DNA of 64,000 nucleotides from Pirellulaceae bacterium (GCA_023382975.1 JAHDXO010000041.1:37352-101351); one strand, 5' to 3'; counted from the stretch's first letter, positions 10,101 to 19,385 are shown. The notes: generated by a model not told the origin, from the letters alone. Program-made: numbers and translations.

Positions 10101-13100
10101 GGTCAAGTCGTGGTCGACCGTTGTTGCGGTTCCACCGACGATTTCGAGACGGTCGCCTTCCGGATTGCCTTGCGGGCTGCCTTCGCCTCCCGTTCCGCCG
10201 TGGAAGAAGATCTGATTGTCGAGGGTAAAAACGCCGTCCGGCGGATTGACGATGATGAAGCGGTCGTCGCCCAGTTTCCCGTTGAAAATGACTCCGGTCG
10301 GGTTGGTCCAGGGGATCGGGGTGAGTATCGTTTCATGAAGGCCACCGAGATCCCACGTGAAGGAGATGGTGACGTTGTCGGGATCGGTCGCGTCGATGAT
10401 CAGCAGATCGTCCCCGCAGGAGCCGTTGACCACCAAGTCGCCATGGGCGAAGAGGCCCGGATTGCCCTGATAGGCGCCGATGTGTGGCGTATCCGTGAAG
10501 CAGTCGGCTTGGTACTCGGTCGATGCCCAGGCCGCGACCGATCCGAACGCGATCTGGTAAGGATCTTCGTCCGGAATTGTCCCGAGGTTGAGGACGGGAT
10601 CCACGAAGATGTTGTTGCCTAGATCATTGACCAGCGGATTGAAATCCACGTCGTTGTCGAAAAAGACGTTGTTCGACACCACAGTTCCCGCCGGGGCATT
10701 GATCGCAAAGCCTTGAATGTGCGGAGGCGGAGGAACGCGGTAGAGATTCAGCGGGATGTCCGTCCCGCTGTCGCCTGCAAAAACGTCGTCGGAGGGCGCG
10801 GTGTCGAAACTCCAATGCGCAGCCAGATTGACATCGGGCGCGACCCCGTTGGCGTGAATCGACTGAATCTCGGCCAACGTCAGCGTCTTGTCGAAAAACG
10901 CAACGTCGTCCATCAGTCCGTTGAGGAAACGGCGATCCGTGCCCTTCTGGGGAGCGGTTAGGTCGTTGCCGACAATGAACTGCTGACCCGCAGTCGGGTT
11001 CGGGTTGTTCCAGCCAGTGCGAACTGGTCCGTTCAGATAACTGACTTCTGCGCCGTTGACATAGATTCTCCCCGTCTTGGCAGCCAAATCCCACGTCAGC
11101 GCAATATGCACCCATTGACCGGCGACCAGCGTCTGGGGTTGACTCCGCACCAGCGTCGCATTCGCTCCGTCCGCCTTGTTCGTGTAGAAGTAGATGCGGT
11201 TCGACGCATCGATTTGGACTTCCAACGCGCCATGGATCAGGGTCTGTTGACGCCCAACTTGGTCAAGCTTGACCCAAAGCGCCAACGATCCATTGGTCCC
11301 GATGTCGAAATCCGGATCGGAGAAAGTGGCGTAGTTGGTGAGCCCATCGAATTCCAAGGCGCCGCCTGGTCCGCTGCCGAAGTCTATACCTAGGCCGTCG
11401 CGCCACTCCGCCGTGTCTTGGGCGCCCAGCGGAGTGCCATCGGGAACGATGGTCAGTGGCAGTCCCTTGACCGCATCTGCCGCCACGGCTCCCGAGCTTT
11501 GATCCAAGGTCCAGTGCAGAACCAGATTGCCCGCCGGGCCGTCCAACGCCCCGTTGCCTCCCGCGTTTGCCAATGCGGCCATTTGCCCCGCGGTAAGCGT
11601 TGCATCGAAGAACGCCAGATCGTCTACCTTCCCGTTCAGGTTTCGTCCCGGAGTTGTCGGATCGTCGCCTACGAAGAATGTGATTCCAGCAGTTGGATTC
11701 GGATTGTTCCAGCCGCTCCGCACCGGGCCATGCGTGTAGCCGGTGGGAGCTTCGACACCGTTGACGTAAATCCGCCCCGTCTTGGTGCTCAGATCCCAAG
11801 TGATCCCGACGTGGACCCACTGACCGGTCTGCAGAATCGAGGTGAGAGGCTGGGTGCGCACCAGGGTTGCTGTCGAACCATCCGCCTTGTTGGTATAGAA
11901 ATAGATCCGGTTCGAAGCGTCAATCTGCACCTCCATAGCTCCATGCACCAGAGTTTGTTGACGCCCGAGTTCGTTCAGATTTACCCACAGTGACAATCCG
12001 CCATTGGCACCGATGTTCAAATCCGGATCCACGAACCAACCGTAGTCGTCGAATCCGTCGAAGCTTAACGCTCCCTCGAACACGCCCCCCGCCGGTTGCC
12101 AGAGCGGTTCCGTTCCAGCCTGCGGTCCCGTGTACTTGTACCCTTGGAAAATGTTGTCCCGGATCACGATCGGACCGCTGGCGGGCAGCAATGGATCGAT
12201 GTGGATGGCCTCGGGAATCGGTTGGTTGCCCAGTTGATTGACGAGATCGGAATCCTGGAAGTGGAAGGTGTTGTGAACGATGTACAGGCCGTCCGAGGTC
12301 GTGGCGTTGGGCTGCCAGTTGGTGATTGCCCACAGTCCCGTGCCGTCCGATTTGAAGTCCCCGTACACCTGATTGTTCACGCCCACACGATGTGCGAAGT
12401 AATTGAACGAGATCTCGCCGCTGGTCGGCGCGCCATATTCCATGTAGATCGGACTGTACCAGTAATGGCTCTCTTCGAAGCGGTTGTGCGAGATCAACAT
12501 CCGCTCGCCCGCCCCGCGGATCGCGGCTCGGAAGTACGTGCCGGTGAATCGGCTGTTGGTGACCGTCAGATCGTTTCTCGTGCCGACATAGATCGCGACA
12601 CGGATGTCGTTGCCGTCGAAACGCACGTCGTCAAAGGTCGTGTGATCGGCGGGAGTGTCGAGCCACACCAGGTAGCCGTTGCCCACGTTGGCATTCGACG
12701 GTACGTCGGTCCAGCCTGCGAACTGCAAACTCTGGAACGTCACGTCCGGGGCATTCACCTGGACCGTCCGGAGTTCCGTGCCCGTTGCCTGTCCGGAACG
12801 TCGGATGATCGTTTCGTCTTGACCGGCGCCGATGATCGTGACGGACTTGTCGACATCGATCTGTCCCGTATGCACGTACGTACCCGCAGCGATATGGACC
12901 GTGTCTCCGGCATCGGCGACATCGATTCCGCGCTGGATTCCCAGCGTGCTAGTCGTCACGTAGACGCTGTCCGGCACCCAGGTGACCCGACCGAAGGTGC
13001 CGTTGTCGAGGGCATGTGTGATGCGATCCTCGATCTCGAAATTGTCGGCCCGTTCCGAGGTGTCGAGAAGGTTGCCGTTGAGTTGCAGTGTATTGCCGAC

Positions 13101-13883
13101 GATGTCTAGCGAGGCCGAGTCCTGCCAAGTCATCAATTGCCCGGCACCGCGCACGTTGAGCGTGTTATCGCCACTGGAAAGGTCGAGTTCACCGCCCGCG
13201 TGGACCAAAATGGCGGACTGATCGAAGCCGTCCGATTCATGCACGATCGTGTCGGTCAGCGTCAACCAGCCGCCCGCCTGAACGACGATCGTGGGATCGT
13301 CGCTGGAAACGCTGAACGTCACGCCGTCTTGCACGATGACCTGTCCGGACGTTACTTCCAGCGCGGGAGAACCGCCCACGATCGTCACGCCACCGCCCTG
13401 GCCATCGAGGACCAGCGTCACGTTTGACGGCAGACTCAGGTTCAGACCTGAGTACGTTCCTTCGGCAAGTCCTGCGACGATCGTGACTGGAGCGTCTTGC
13501 GCGGGCAGAGCCTGGACCATCGTGAGGAAGGCATTCAGTTCGGCAGAGTCTTCCACCGTGGTGACAACGACTTCTTGGTTCTGGGCCGCGTTGGCAATCG
13601 CGAGTTCGAAGAGCCACTGGGGTGTGTCGTGATCGATTGTGGAAGCCACCGAGGCCGTGATCGGACCTCCGCCGCTGTTGCAGAGACTCGTCGGTAGCTC
13701 CAGTTCCTCCGTCACGGGCGAACAATCGGCCAACGGCATTTGACTGCCGACTAAGCTGGCGTCCGCGTTCAACACCCGACGTTCTTCCAATCGAGTGATC
13801 GACAACTGGACGTGCGGGTCCAGTCTTGGCGTTTCCTGAACGGAGACGCTCATCAAACGGGTGATCCAGCGGAAGAGTGGCAT
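7179..13883 (-). CDS. Giant planctomycete surface protein (beta-helix, two LamG-like, adhesin-like repeats)
   Basis: A 2234-residue protein with the planctomycete exported-protein signature LEERRVLNA near residue 32. In order it has a low-complexity N-terminal part, a right-handed beta-helix-like region near 300-577 with IYVGTRND-type rungs, two LamG/concanavalin-like domains near 603-754 and 841-1001 that share the phrase QIDASNRIYFYTNKADG, a filamentous-haemagglutinin-like Gly/Thr/Asn repeat region near 1374-1851 (GNVTFAEAVGAGT), and a beta-rich C-terminal part near 1880-2090. The last 45 residues contain an Ala-rich stretch followed by several Arg-rich runs, perhaps a retention or sorting signal. 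Likely a cell-surface adhesin or glycan-binding protein. The only downstream partner is the kinase gene 25 bp away. The start lacks a strong ribosome binding site. Confidence 0.85.
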   Translation of the reverse strand: MPLFRWITRLMSVSVQETPRLDPHVQLSITRLEERRVLNADASLVGSQMPLADCSPVTEELELPTSLCNSGGGPITASVASTIDHDTPQWLFELAIANAAQNQEVVVTTVEDSAELNAFLTMVQALPAQDAPVTIVAGLAEGTYSGLNLSLPSNVTLVLDGQGGGVTIVGGSPALEVTSGQVIVQDGVTFSVSSDDPTIVVQAGGWLTLTDTIVHESDGFDQSAILVHAGGELDLSSGDNTLNVRGAGQLMTWQDSASLDIVGNTLQLNGNLLDTSERADNFEIEDRITHALDNGTFGRVTWVPDSVYVTTSTLGIQRGIDVADAGDTVHIAAGTYVHTGQIDVDKSVTIIGAGQDETIIRRSGQATGTELRTVQVNAPDVTFQSLQFAGWTDVPSNANVGNGYLVWLDTPADHTTFDDVRFDGNDIRVAIYVGTRNDLTVTNSRFTGTYFRAAIRGAGERMLISHNRFEESHYWYSPIYMEYGAPTSGEISFNYFAHRVGVNNQVYGDFKSDGTGLWAITNWQPNATTSDGLYIVHNTFHFQDSDLVNQLGNQPIPEAIHIDPLLPASGPIVIRDNIFQGYKYTGPQAGTEPLWQPAGGVFEGALSFDGFDDYGWFVDPDLNIGANGGLSLWVNLNELGRQQTLVHGAMEVQIDASNRIYFYTNKADGSTATLVRTQPLTSILQTGQWVHVGITWDLSTKTGRIYVNGVEAPTGYTHGPVRSGWNNPNPTAGITFFVGDDPTTPGRNLNGKVDDLAFFDATLTAGQMAALANAGGNGALDGPAGNLVLHWTLDQSSGAVAADAVKGLPLTIVPDGTPLGAQDTAEWRDGLGIDFGSGPGGALEFDGLTNYATFSDPDFDIGTNGSLALWVKLDQVGRQQTLIHGALEVQIDASNRIYFYTNKADGANATLVRSQPQTLVAGQWVHIALTWDLAAKTGRIYVNGAEVSYLNGPVRTGWNNPNPTAGQQFIVGNDLTAPQKGTDRRFLNGLMDDVAFFDKTLTLAEIQSIHANGVAPDVNLAAHWSFDTAPSDDVFAGDSGTDIPLNLYRVPPPPHIQGFAINAPAGTVVSNNVFFDNDVDFNPLVNDLGNNIFVDPVLNLGTIPDEDPYQIAFGSVAAWASTEYQADCFTDTPHIGAYQGNPGLFAHGDLVVNGSCGDDLLIIDATDPDNVTISFTWDLGGLHETILTPIPWTNPTGVIFNGKLGDDRFIIVNPPDGVFTLDNQIFFHGGTGGEGSPQGNPEGDRLEIVGGTATTVDHDLTNATDGFVYFNGTLAISYTELEQIVDTIEAEDRQFALPDSENPDVTLQDHADGGQMELSGSTFVDVVFANPSVTLTIDGGVMDDQIAVDSVDPAFRASLIIDGQEGDDTIALGANLLLGSATSAGNLTLTAEAIDVSASSIDTASGANAGSVIFNGPLTVSDNLSINTDHATGTDGNVDFNGTVNSSAGDGHGLIVTAGAGNVTFAEAVGAGTGGALGAVLVNSSGVTRFASTVAAAGLTTDAGGSTELNGNVTTTGAQAYNDAVVLDSPVSVQTTNSAVLFGDTVDSAASEANSLTLTAGAGNATFTEAVGAATDGALGAITINSAADVTFSSTLETTGNVTQVAGSGTTTFNGTSGTGIGGNLSVTTNAIALNSATITTVGTVDLAAQNAISIHSGAGLNAGASTIAIAANQDGTGTQGFTQADGMVIQTTNDSEDAIHIAVGGGGGAAIAALQTGDDGRVTIVAGGPISDTNGDAMNITAGSASLTAAGGIGSSDALETAIDVLAFRNLSTGDVQITNTGDLAIGTLGTVVGGSAGTGSIALKADGDIDIVNDIQTSGGALENGEGLILIDAGGSINLQDGVVVQTGTGQVKGLPTENEANETVPTPPPPIAVVVVPVDQGGSNVNSAGIGYIDVTVNDPGVVNYQIEVDWGDGTVLTYRPEGTFSGGNDFVSEDTYRLSYVYQPDNLPDPENPAAPIPVKVTIRYDGRNVEDSAGGFVRGIVFREGGGELSTTVETELTVPGTGLFGFVKVTESVIVPVELRPITPVVYVLTDVAPTIRQEEMYALQAAAAEQASIGAMRIFFRRVDAAGKEGPDVELPLDAFDRGLDTLFRKFPNGHYRVYLQEANSQRIRLIREIHVYQGRIVPADFRDDVMERQPGSDSGESPNGAAAESQAEPAGAEQPVGPAADDPPADPAAGEQQDTGAAGAAALAAWSARRRIDRLDRALEQAGRTGTKFGRRRRRMSSDQQN

Positions 13884-14079
13884 TCGTTTGGTCCTTGCTC
13901 GATCGGCTCCTACCGCGTCCGCGGGCTATTTCCGTGAGATTTGTTGACAAAAAGCAACATCGCCCGGCGAAACGGGTTGCGCCAACTCGAATTCCATTAT
14001 CATAACACTCGGAATTCGGGTCAAACGAGATGCAGGAATTGCCCGAAGAACTACCGCACGGGTGGTTTGATTTGTTCGA

Positions 14080-16011
14080 CTACAAGGTCATCCCAAGACG
14101 GGCCAATTTCTGCCGGACGGACGGATCGGCGAGCAGTCGCCGCAGTTCGCGGACGGGCGGGCGGTCGATTCGCGATTGGGGCACGACGAAATCGTAGCGT
14201 TCCTCGGTCAACGGCAGAAAGCCGAGTCCGGCGAGATCAGCCACGCCGCGGATAGCGACGCCCCAGTCGGCACGGCCTTGCGCGACCGCGGCCGCAACGG
14301 CATTGTGGCTGCGGGATTGGACGGGGTAGCCACGGGGCTTGGCGCCGCCCAACAATCGGTCGATCAGAATCCGCGTGCCGCTGCCCTGATTGCGGTTGAC
14401 CATCACGCAGGCCGAATCGGTCTTGACCGCCGCGACGGACTCTTCCGCCGATCGCCCTTCGAACCGCTGGTCGCCGCGCCGGAAAACCACGCCCTGCAGG
14501 CGTCCGTAGCCGGGGATCAAAACCAGGCCGGGGCTGAGGTACGGACGGTTGTACTCGCCCGTGGCCGGATCCAACAAATGCATGCCGGCCAGATCGCATT
14601 CGCCGCGCCGGACGGCATCGAGTCCCGCGGTCGAGCCGACCGCCAGAAACTTCGTGCGAAACCCGGCTTGCTGCAGCAGCCCCAGCAAACAGTCCAATCC
14701 GACGCAATGGCTGCCGATCACCACCAGATCGGCCAGCGGCAGATCGCGGCCCAGCAATTGGACTTGAACGATGGCCGCTTGTTCGACGATCTCCTGATGC
14801 CGGTCGATCGTCACGAAACCGTCGGCATGGCTAAAGGTGGTGACCGACCCGGAGCCCTTGCCCATCGGATACGCGGCCAGCTTGACTTCGTTTTCGGTTG
14901 TCTCGCCACACTGAACGAGACCGACCAGCAGGTATTCCGTGCGGCCGATCTCCGAGTTGACTTTGACCGCCAACCGGGCCGGCACGACCGGCGGCGATTC
15001 GATTCCACGTCCGGCCAATCGGCGCAGCACGGGTGCCACGAATTCGTGAAAGGTGAAGATCGCCGAGGTGGGGAATCCGGGCAGGATCACGACCGCTTTC
15101 CCCGCGCTGGCGGCCAGACAGATGGGCTTGCCCGGTTTGAGCGCAACTCCGTGGGCGACGATGCCGGGGTCGGTCAGCTCGCGGACGGCTCGGTACGAGA
15201 GATCGCCTTCGCCCTTGCTCGTCCCGCCCGACAACAGCACCACGTCGCACCCGGCCAGCGCTTCCTCGACTCGCTGGCGCAGCAGCGGCAGATCGTCGCG
15301 GACGATTCCGTACTCGACCGGCTCGCCCCCCAGTTCTCGCACGGCGTCGGCGATGATCCGGGCATTGCTGTCGTAGATCATGCCCGGCCGCATCGGCTCG
15401 CCCGGCGGAATGATCTCGTCGCCCGTCGAGATCACCGCGACACGCGGCCGACGCCAAACCGCCACGCGATCGACTCCGATTGCCGCCAAAACCCCCGTCT
15501 CGCGACTGGTCAGCCGGTCGCCGGTGCGCAGGACGGTTTCCCCGGAGGCAATGTCGGTGCCGGCAAACGCCACGCCTCCACCCGCGTTGACTGCGCGGCG
15601 GACCAGAAGTTCTTCGCCGACGGCGTCCGTATGCTCGATCATAACGATCGCGTCCGCCCCGCGCGGCAACATTCCGCCCGTCGCGATGCCCATGGAGGTT
15701 CCAGGCTGCACCTCGGTCTGCGTCACCACGGCCGTTGCGATGGATTCGGGCAGCAATTTCAGGCGGCGCGGCTCCTCTTCGGCCGCACCGAAGGTATCCT
15801 CGGCGCGAACCGCGAATCCGTCGAAGTTCGATCGGTCGAACGAGGGAACATCGACCGCGGCCACGACGTCTCGGGCTAATACCCTTCCCAGGCACTCGGC
15901 CAGCAGCACCCATTCTTCGCCCAGCGGCCGCAGCGAAACCGCGGCATGGAATCGCCGTTCCGCCTCGTCGCGATCGATCACGTCCAAAAACTGCTCTTGC
16001 GATTTCATCAT
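14080..16011 (-). CDS. moeA: MoeA molybdopterin molybdotransferase fused to a periplasmic-binding-like domain
   Basis: The N-terminal ~410 residues are MoeA, which inserts molybdate into adenylylated molybdopterin: SFDRSNFDGFAV near 43, GIATGGMLPRGADAIV near 100, and GGTSKGEGDL, the MoCF-fold motif. From about 423 to the end is a type-2 periplasmic-binding-like domain (VVIGSHCVGLDCLLGLL, NQGSGTRILIDRLLGG) of the molybdate-binding COG1910 kind. There is no signal peptide, so that domain acts in the cytoplasm, perhaps sensing or delivering oxyanion. Two adjacent ATG codons (16011 and 16008) follow GAGGAAA, so I chose the start there; an upstream in-frame extension looks non-coding. It is divergent from the small exported protein at 16187. 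The fusion is known in other bacteria. Confidence 0.9.
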   Translation of the reverse strand: MMKSQEQFLDVIDRDEAERRFHAAVSLRPLGEEWVLLAECLGRVLARDVVAAVDVPSFDRSNFDGFAVRAEDTFGAAEEEPRRLKLLPESIATAVVTQTEVQPGTSMGIATGGMLPRGADAIVMIEHTDAVGEELLVRRAVNAGGGVAFAGTDIASGETVLRTGDRLTSRETGVLAAIGVDRVAVWRRPRVAVISTGDEIIPPGEPMRPGMIYDSNARIIADAVRELGGEPVEYGIVRDDLPLLRQRVEEALAGCDVVLLSGGTSKGEGDLSYRAVRELTDPGIVAHGVALKPGKPICLAASAGKAVVILPGFPTSAIFTFHEFVAPVLRRLAGRGIESPPVVPARLAVKVNSEIGRTEYLLVGLVQCGETTENEVKLAAYPMGKGSGSVTTFSHADGFVTIDRHQEIVEQAAIVQVQLLGRDLPLADLVVIGSHCVGLDCLLGLLQQAGFRTKFLAVGSTAGLDAVRRGECDLAGMHLLDPATGEYNRPYLSPGLVLIPGYGRLQGVVFRRGDQRFEGRSAEESVAAVKTDSACVMVNRNQGSGTRILIDRLLGGAKPRGYPVQSRSHNAVAAAVAQGRADWGVAIRGVADLAGLGFLPLTEERYDFVVPQSRIDRPPVRELRRLLADPSVRQKLARLGMTL

Positions 16012-16186
16012 TTTCCTCGTCCACGAATTCCACACGCCCCGCACACCGCTGTCAAGTTGGACAATCGTCTCCACCTGCCGGGCGGAAGGCAATGATTCCT
16101 CCGGGTTCGGGCCAAACGAGTTGCCAACGGCTCGCCGCGTGGTAGAGAAGGTAGCAGGCGGATTCTTTTTCCAAGGAGACAAGGCG

Positions 16187-16486
16187 ATGCAGTTCGTGAA
16201 AATCCTGTTGCCGCTGGTTCTGCTCGGCATGATGTCGAGTCACTTGGCCGAAGCCTCGGTGCGAGACAGAATCGTGCAGCGCCGAGCGGCAGCCGCCCGA
16301 GCCCCGCTGGCTCCACCTGCTGCTGCAGCCAATCCGACCGAACCGCACGAAATGAGCCAACCGGGCCCAACGTGGAGCATGACTCCCGAGCTGTATCCAC
16401 AGTGGTATGGCGGATTCCACGGCCGCATGCTACAAAATTACGGCTATCCGGCGGGGGATATCGGTCTTCGCGGCCAGGCATGGTAG
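16187..16486 (+). CDS. Small exported protein of unknown function
   Basis: 99 residues. The N-terminus MQFVKILLPLVLLGMMSSH, ending AEAS, is a good Sec signal peptide with cleavage after about residue 24. The mature part has an Ala/Pro stretch and then a Tyr/Trp/Gly-rich tail (YPQWYGGFHGR). AAGGAG lies eight bases before the ATG, which fixes the start inside a longer open frame. It is divergent from moeA and unlinked to the aldolase gene. The family is not recognised. Confidence 0.7.
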   Translation: MQFVKILLPLVLLGMMSSHLAEASVRDRIVQRRAAAARAPLAPPAAAANPTEPHEMSQPGPTWSMTPELYPQWYGGFHGRMLQNYGYPAGDIGLRGQAW

Positions 16487-16694
16487 TCAGGGCAGTCCAA
16501 GAGAGAGAATCTGGCCTCAGCGCCGTTCGCCCGGTGTCCTGATCGAGCCCCTCGCCGACCGCAGCCGACCCGCGCCGAGCGCAGCTAGGACCCTTGCACC
16601 GGACGGCGGATGGAACCAGAATAGCGGAGAACATTGACAGAGGACTTCTGTCAAACTCCGCACGTTCCATCACACCTAACTGCGAGCCCCTGCC

Positions 16695-17681
16695 ATGAAT
16701 TCCGGAAAGGCACCCTGGATTACTTACCGACCTGAACTAAAAGTGCTGGATTGCACGATCCGCGACGGTGGCCTCGTCAACGCACACAAATTCTCCGACG
16801 AATTTGTCCGCGCGGTGTACATGGCCTGTATCGAAGCGGGTGTCGACTACATGGAAGTCGGCTATAAGAACTCGCCCCGGTTGTTCTCCACCGAACAATA
16901 CGGTCCGTGGAAGTTCTGCGACGAAGACCACCTGAACCGTGTTTTCGAGGGCCACGATCCCGAGGAAACAGGCTTGAAGCTCGCCGCTATGGCCGACGCC
17001 ACGAAGAGCGATTGGCGCGAGCAGATCGTCCCGCGAGACCAGAGCGTTCTGGACATGATCCGAGTGGCATTCTACGCGCACCAGGTTTCCGAAGCGGTCG
17101 AGATGATCCAGCATGCCCATGACATGGGGTACGAGACGAGCGCCAACCTGATGGCCGTGTCGGCGATCAGTGAGAACGAGATCGACACGGTGTTGGAGGC
17201 AATCAAGCCCACGCCAGCCGGCGCGATGGTCATCGTGGACAGTTATGGACATCTTTATCGGGAGCAGGTCGATATTCTATACACCAAGTACTCCCACGCG
17301 ATGGAAGGTACGGGCAAAGAGATCGGAATCCACGCGCACAACAACTTGCAGTTGGCGTTTGCGAATACGATCGAGGCCATTATTCTGGGTGCCAACCGGG
17401 CCGATGCGACGATGGGAGGTCTTGGTCGGGGTGCGGGCAACTGCCCGTTGGAATTGCTGCTGGGATTCTTGCGGAATCCCAAATTCCACCTCCGGCCCGT
17501 GGTCAAACTGCTTCAGGAGCATGTCGAGCCATTGCGGACCAGGTATCAGTGGGGTGCGCTGTTGCCGTACAACGTGACGGGACAATTGAACAGTCATCCG
17601 CAGGCAGCGATCAAGTTCCTGGACAGCGACGACAACAAGAACTTCCTGAAATTCTACGACGAGCTCGTCACGGACGTGTGA
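16695..17681 (+). CDS. HMGL/DmpG-like aldolase catalytic-domain protein
   Basis: A 328-residue TIM-barrel enzyme of the HMG-CoA lyase/4-hydroxy-2-oxovalerate aldolase superfamily. The first strand carries LDCTIRDGGLVN (the metal/active-site D-x-T-x-R-D-G motif, residues 16-25) and a late strand gives the metal-binding pair in GIHAHNNLQLAF near 212. VIVDSYGHL and GLGRGAGNCPLE are further superfamily motifs. It lacks the C-terminal DmpG communication domain, and no acylating aldehyde dehydrogenase partner is nearby, so the substrate is open. It is followed after four bases by a small membrane-protein gene. The family is clear, the reaction is not. Confidence 0.85.
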   Translation: MNSGKAPWITYRPELKVLDCTIRDGGLVNAHKFSDEFVRAVYMACIEAGVDYMEVGYKNSPRLFSTEQYGPWKFCDEDHLNRVFEGHDPEETGLKLAAMADATKSDWREQIVPRDQSVLDMIRVAFYAHQVSEAVEMIQHAHDMGYETSANLMAVSAISENEIDTVLEAIKPTPAGAMVIVDSYGHLYREQVDILYTKYSHAMEGTGKEIGIHAHNNLQLAFANTIEAIILGANRADATMGGLGRGAGNCPLELLLGFLRNPKFHLRPVVKLLQEHVEPLRTRYQWGALLPYNVTGQLNSHPQAAIKFLDSDDNKNFLKFYDELVTDV

Positions 17682-17685
17682 CGAC

Positions 17686-18042
17686 ATGCTGAGCGAGAAG
17701 GCGCGTCGTCACCTGCTGGGATTCATGGCCCTGGTCTTCCTGGGACTGGCGACCGTTCTCCTGACGATTTACCGCGACGGGACGCTCTATGCACTGGGCA
17801 GTATGTGCCTGCGGATTGGACTGACCCTGGGCGTTCTCTGGTTTGCCCTGCCGCAGGTGCTCGTGTTGACCAGGAACCTATCGCCGCGATTGACGGTGGC
17901 CGTTGTCTTGGGAGGCCTGATCGTTGTAGCCACACGGGGCAAGGCAACGCTGCTTGTCCTGTTGGTGCTTGTCCTGCTGACCGCGGTCGAGGTGGCCGGT
18001 TGGCTGCTGAACCCGACCGCTCGAAAAAAGGGCAGACGGTAG
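17686..18042 (+). CDS. Small polytopic membrane protein
   Basis: 118 residues, mostly hydrophobic, with three to four predicted membrane helices: LGFMALVFLGLATVLLTIY, a second near residues 30-62, and one or two in the Leu/Val-rich 68-108 region. It ends in a basic tail (RKKGRR), so the C-terminus is probably cytoplasmic. It begins four bases after the aldolase stop and is almost certainly co-transcribed with it. No known family. Confidence 0.65.
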   Translation: MLSEKARRHLLGFMALVFLGLATVLLTIYRDGTLYALGSMCLRIGLTLGVLWFALPQVLVLTRNLSPRLTVAVVLGGLIVVATRGKATLLVLLVLVLLTAVEVAGWLLNPTARKKGRR

Positions 18043-18809
18043 CCCGGATTCCCGCGCTGCTCGGTCGGATACCTGTTGGGGCCAACCTCCGTCCGCAAGT
18101 CTCCGGGTGAATATTTTGCTGGATTCCTGCGAACCATTTGGCCGATCAGGCGTCTAGAACAGTCGGATGCCGGGTGAATCCCGCGAACGGGCCATTTTTT
18201 CGGTTCATCACCGGAAAATGTCTCGATCCGAAGCGGACTCCCTGGTAGAATCCTTGCGGGGCGACGATCCGCCAGCGCGGCGGCTCGCCATTGGCTCCAA
18301 CCGTTTCAAGTGTACTCTCTGCCTGCGTGGGAAACGCAGAGGAGGACTGCGATGCGTTGCTTTAATTTGCACCAACCCGAGATGAATGATTGTGTCGAGC
18401 GTCAACAGGACGCGCACGAAGTCGGGATGGTCGAGCTGCGCGCAGGCGGTCCGCGTTATCCACGCATTCTCGCTTCGCCGGCTCAGGTCAAACCGACGAC
18501 CTGCCAGTCAAGCCGGCCGACATGTTGCGCATCGCGGCACCATGCCAGTTGCCTCGCCCGACCCGAACGGTCGTGCGGGGTGAAAGGAAATTGGTTCCGC
18601 TCCGAGCCGAGATCGACGGGAAGCTCCGCGTCATAGGCTCAATGCACCTCCCCCTTAGCGGGGCGATGCAGATGCAAGATCCATGTCCGACTCGGTCAAC
18701 CGACGCGAATGCCCGCTGCGCGACGTCTGTCGCCTGAATAGGCATCAACGCATCGGTGGTCGGGTTGACGGCGAAATTCGCAATCCGTCTTTCCAGAGAG
18801 TACAGAATC
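18043..18809. other. Long intergenic region upstream of the sigma factor
   Basis: No well-supported gene over 767 bp except the doubtful frameshifted frame at 18352-18737 listed separately. No tRNA or strong terminator was seen. Confidence 0.5.
18352..18737 (+). pseudogene. Possible small frameshifted gene
   Basis: An unusually strong ribosome binding site, AGAGGAGGA, precedes an ATG at 18352 that opens with MRCFNLHQPEMND. The initial frame degrades after about 45 codons, while another frame from about 18484 to 18737 (TDDLPVKPADML, ERKLVPLRAEID) shows GC-rich third positions like neighbouring genes. Together they suggest a ~125-residue gene with one frameshift near 18480. No family recognised. 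Confidence 0.3.
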
Positions 18810-19385
18810 ATGACGAAGTTGTCAGTTGCGGAACTGCGCATCGCCACCGTCGCTCAACTGGTCCAGGCTTCTCAGTCGGGCCAGCGCGAGGCGTTCGGCG
18901 AGTTGTTCGAGCGATTCGAGCGCCAGGTGTTCACGATCGCCTTGCGCCGGATCGGCGACTACGGCGAAGCTCAGGAAGTGTGCCAGGACGTGTTTGTCCA
19001 GGCCATGCAGAAGATCGATCAGTTGCGCGAGCCGGAACGCTTCGGCGGCTGGCTGCGTTCGATCGCCAGCCGCATGGCCATCAACCGCGTCGTGCGCCGG
19101 CGTCCGGAAGTCGCGGCCGAGCCGGAGACGCTAGCCGCGGCCTGCATCGACGACCGGACGCCGTTGCGGGTGGTCTTGGACAACGAGTCCCACTCGCAAC
19201 TGCGGGCGGGCTTGGCGCGGCTGCGGAAACTGGACCGCCAGACGCTGGTCGCGTTCTACGTCCAGGGTCAATCGCTGCTGGAGATGAGCGACGCCTTTGA
19301 CGCTCCGCTCGGCACGATCAAGCGGCGGCTGCACGTGGCCCGCAAGCGACTGGCCAAGAGCGTCGAGACGCTGGTCGCCGTGTGA
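18810..19385 (+). CDS. RNA polymerase sigma factor, sigma-70/ECF-like family
   Basis: 191 residues with the two-domain layout of ECF-like sigma factors. Region 2 spans about 15-95, with the core-binding and -10 helices (GEAQEVCQDVFVQAM, GGWLRSIASRMAINR). Region 4 spans about 125-185, with a helix-turn-helix (QSLLEMSDAFDAPLGTIKRRL). No region 1.1 or 3 and no extension for a fused anti-sigma. The start is the ATG that gives the normal N-terminus; an upstream in-frame start adds an unrelated tail. It stands alone: no anti-sigma gene follows, and a strong terminator lies 80 bp downstream. Promoter targets unknown. Confidence 0.9.
   Translation: MTKLSVAELRIATVAQLVQASQSGQREAFGELFERFERQVFTIALRRIGDYGEAQEVCQDVFVQAMQKIDQLREPERFGGWLRSIASRMAINRVVRRRPEVAAEPETLAAACIDDRTPLRVVLDNESHSQLRAGLARLRKLDRQTLVAFYVQGQSLLEMSDAFDAPLGTIKRRLHVARKRLAKSVETLVAV

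Noticed and set aside
8916..10622. Long plus-strand frame opposite the giant surface protein
   Set aside because: Antisense shadow with no motifs and no ribosome binding site.
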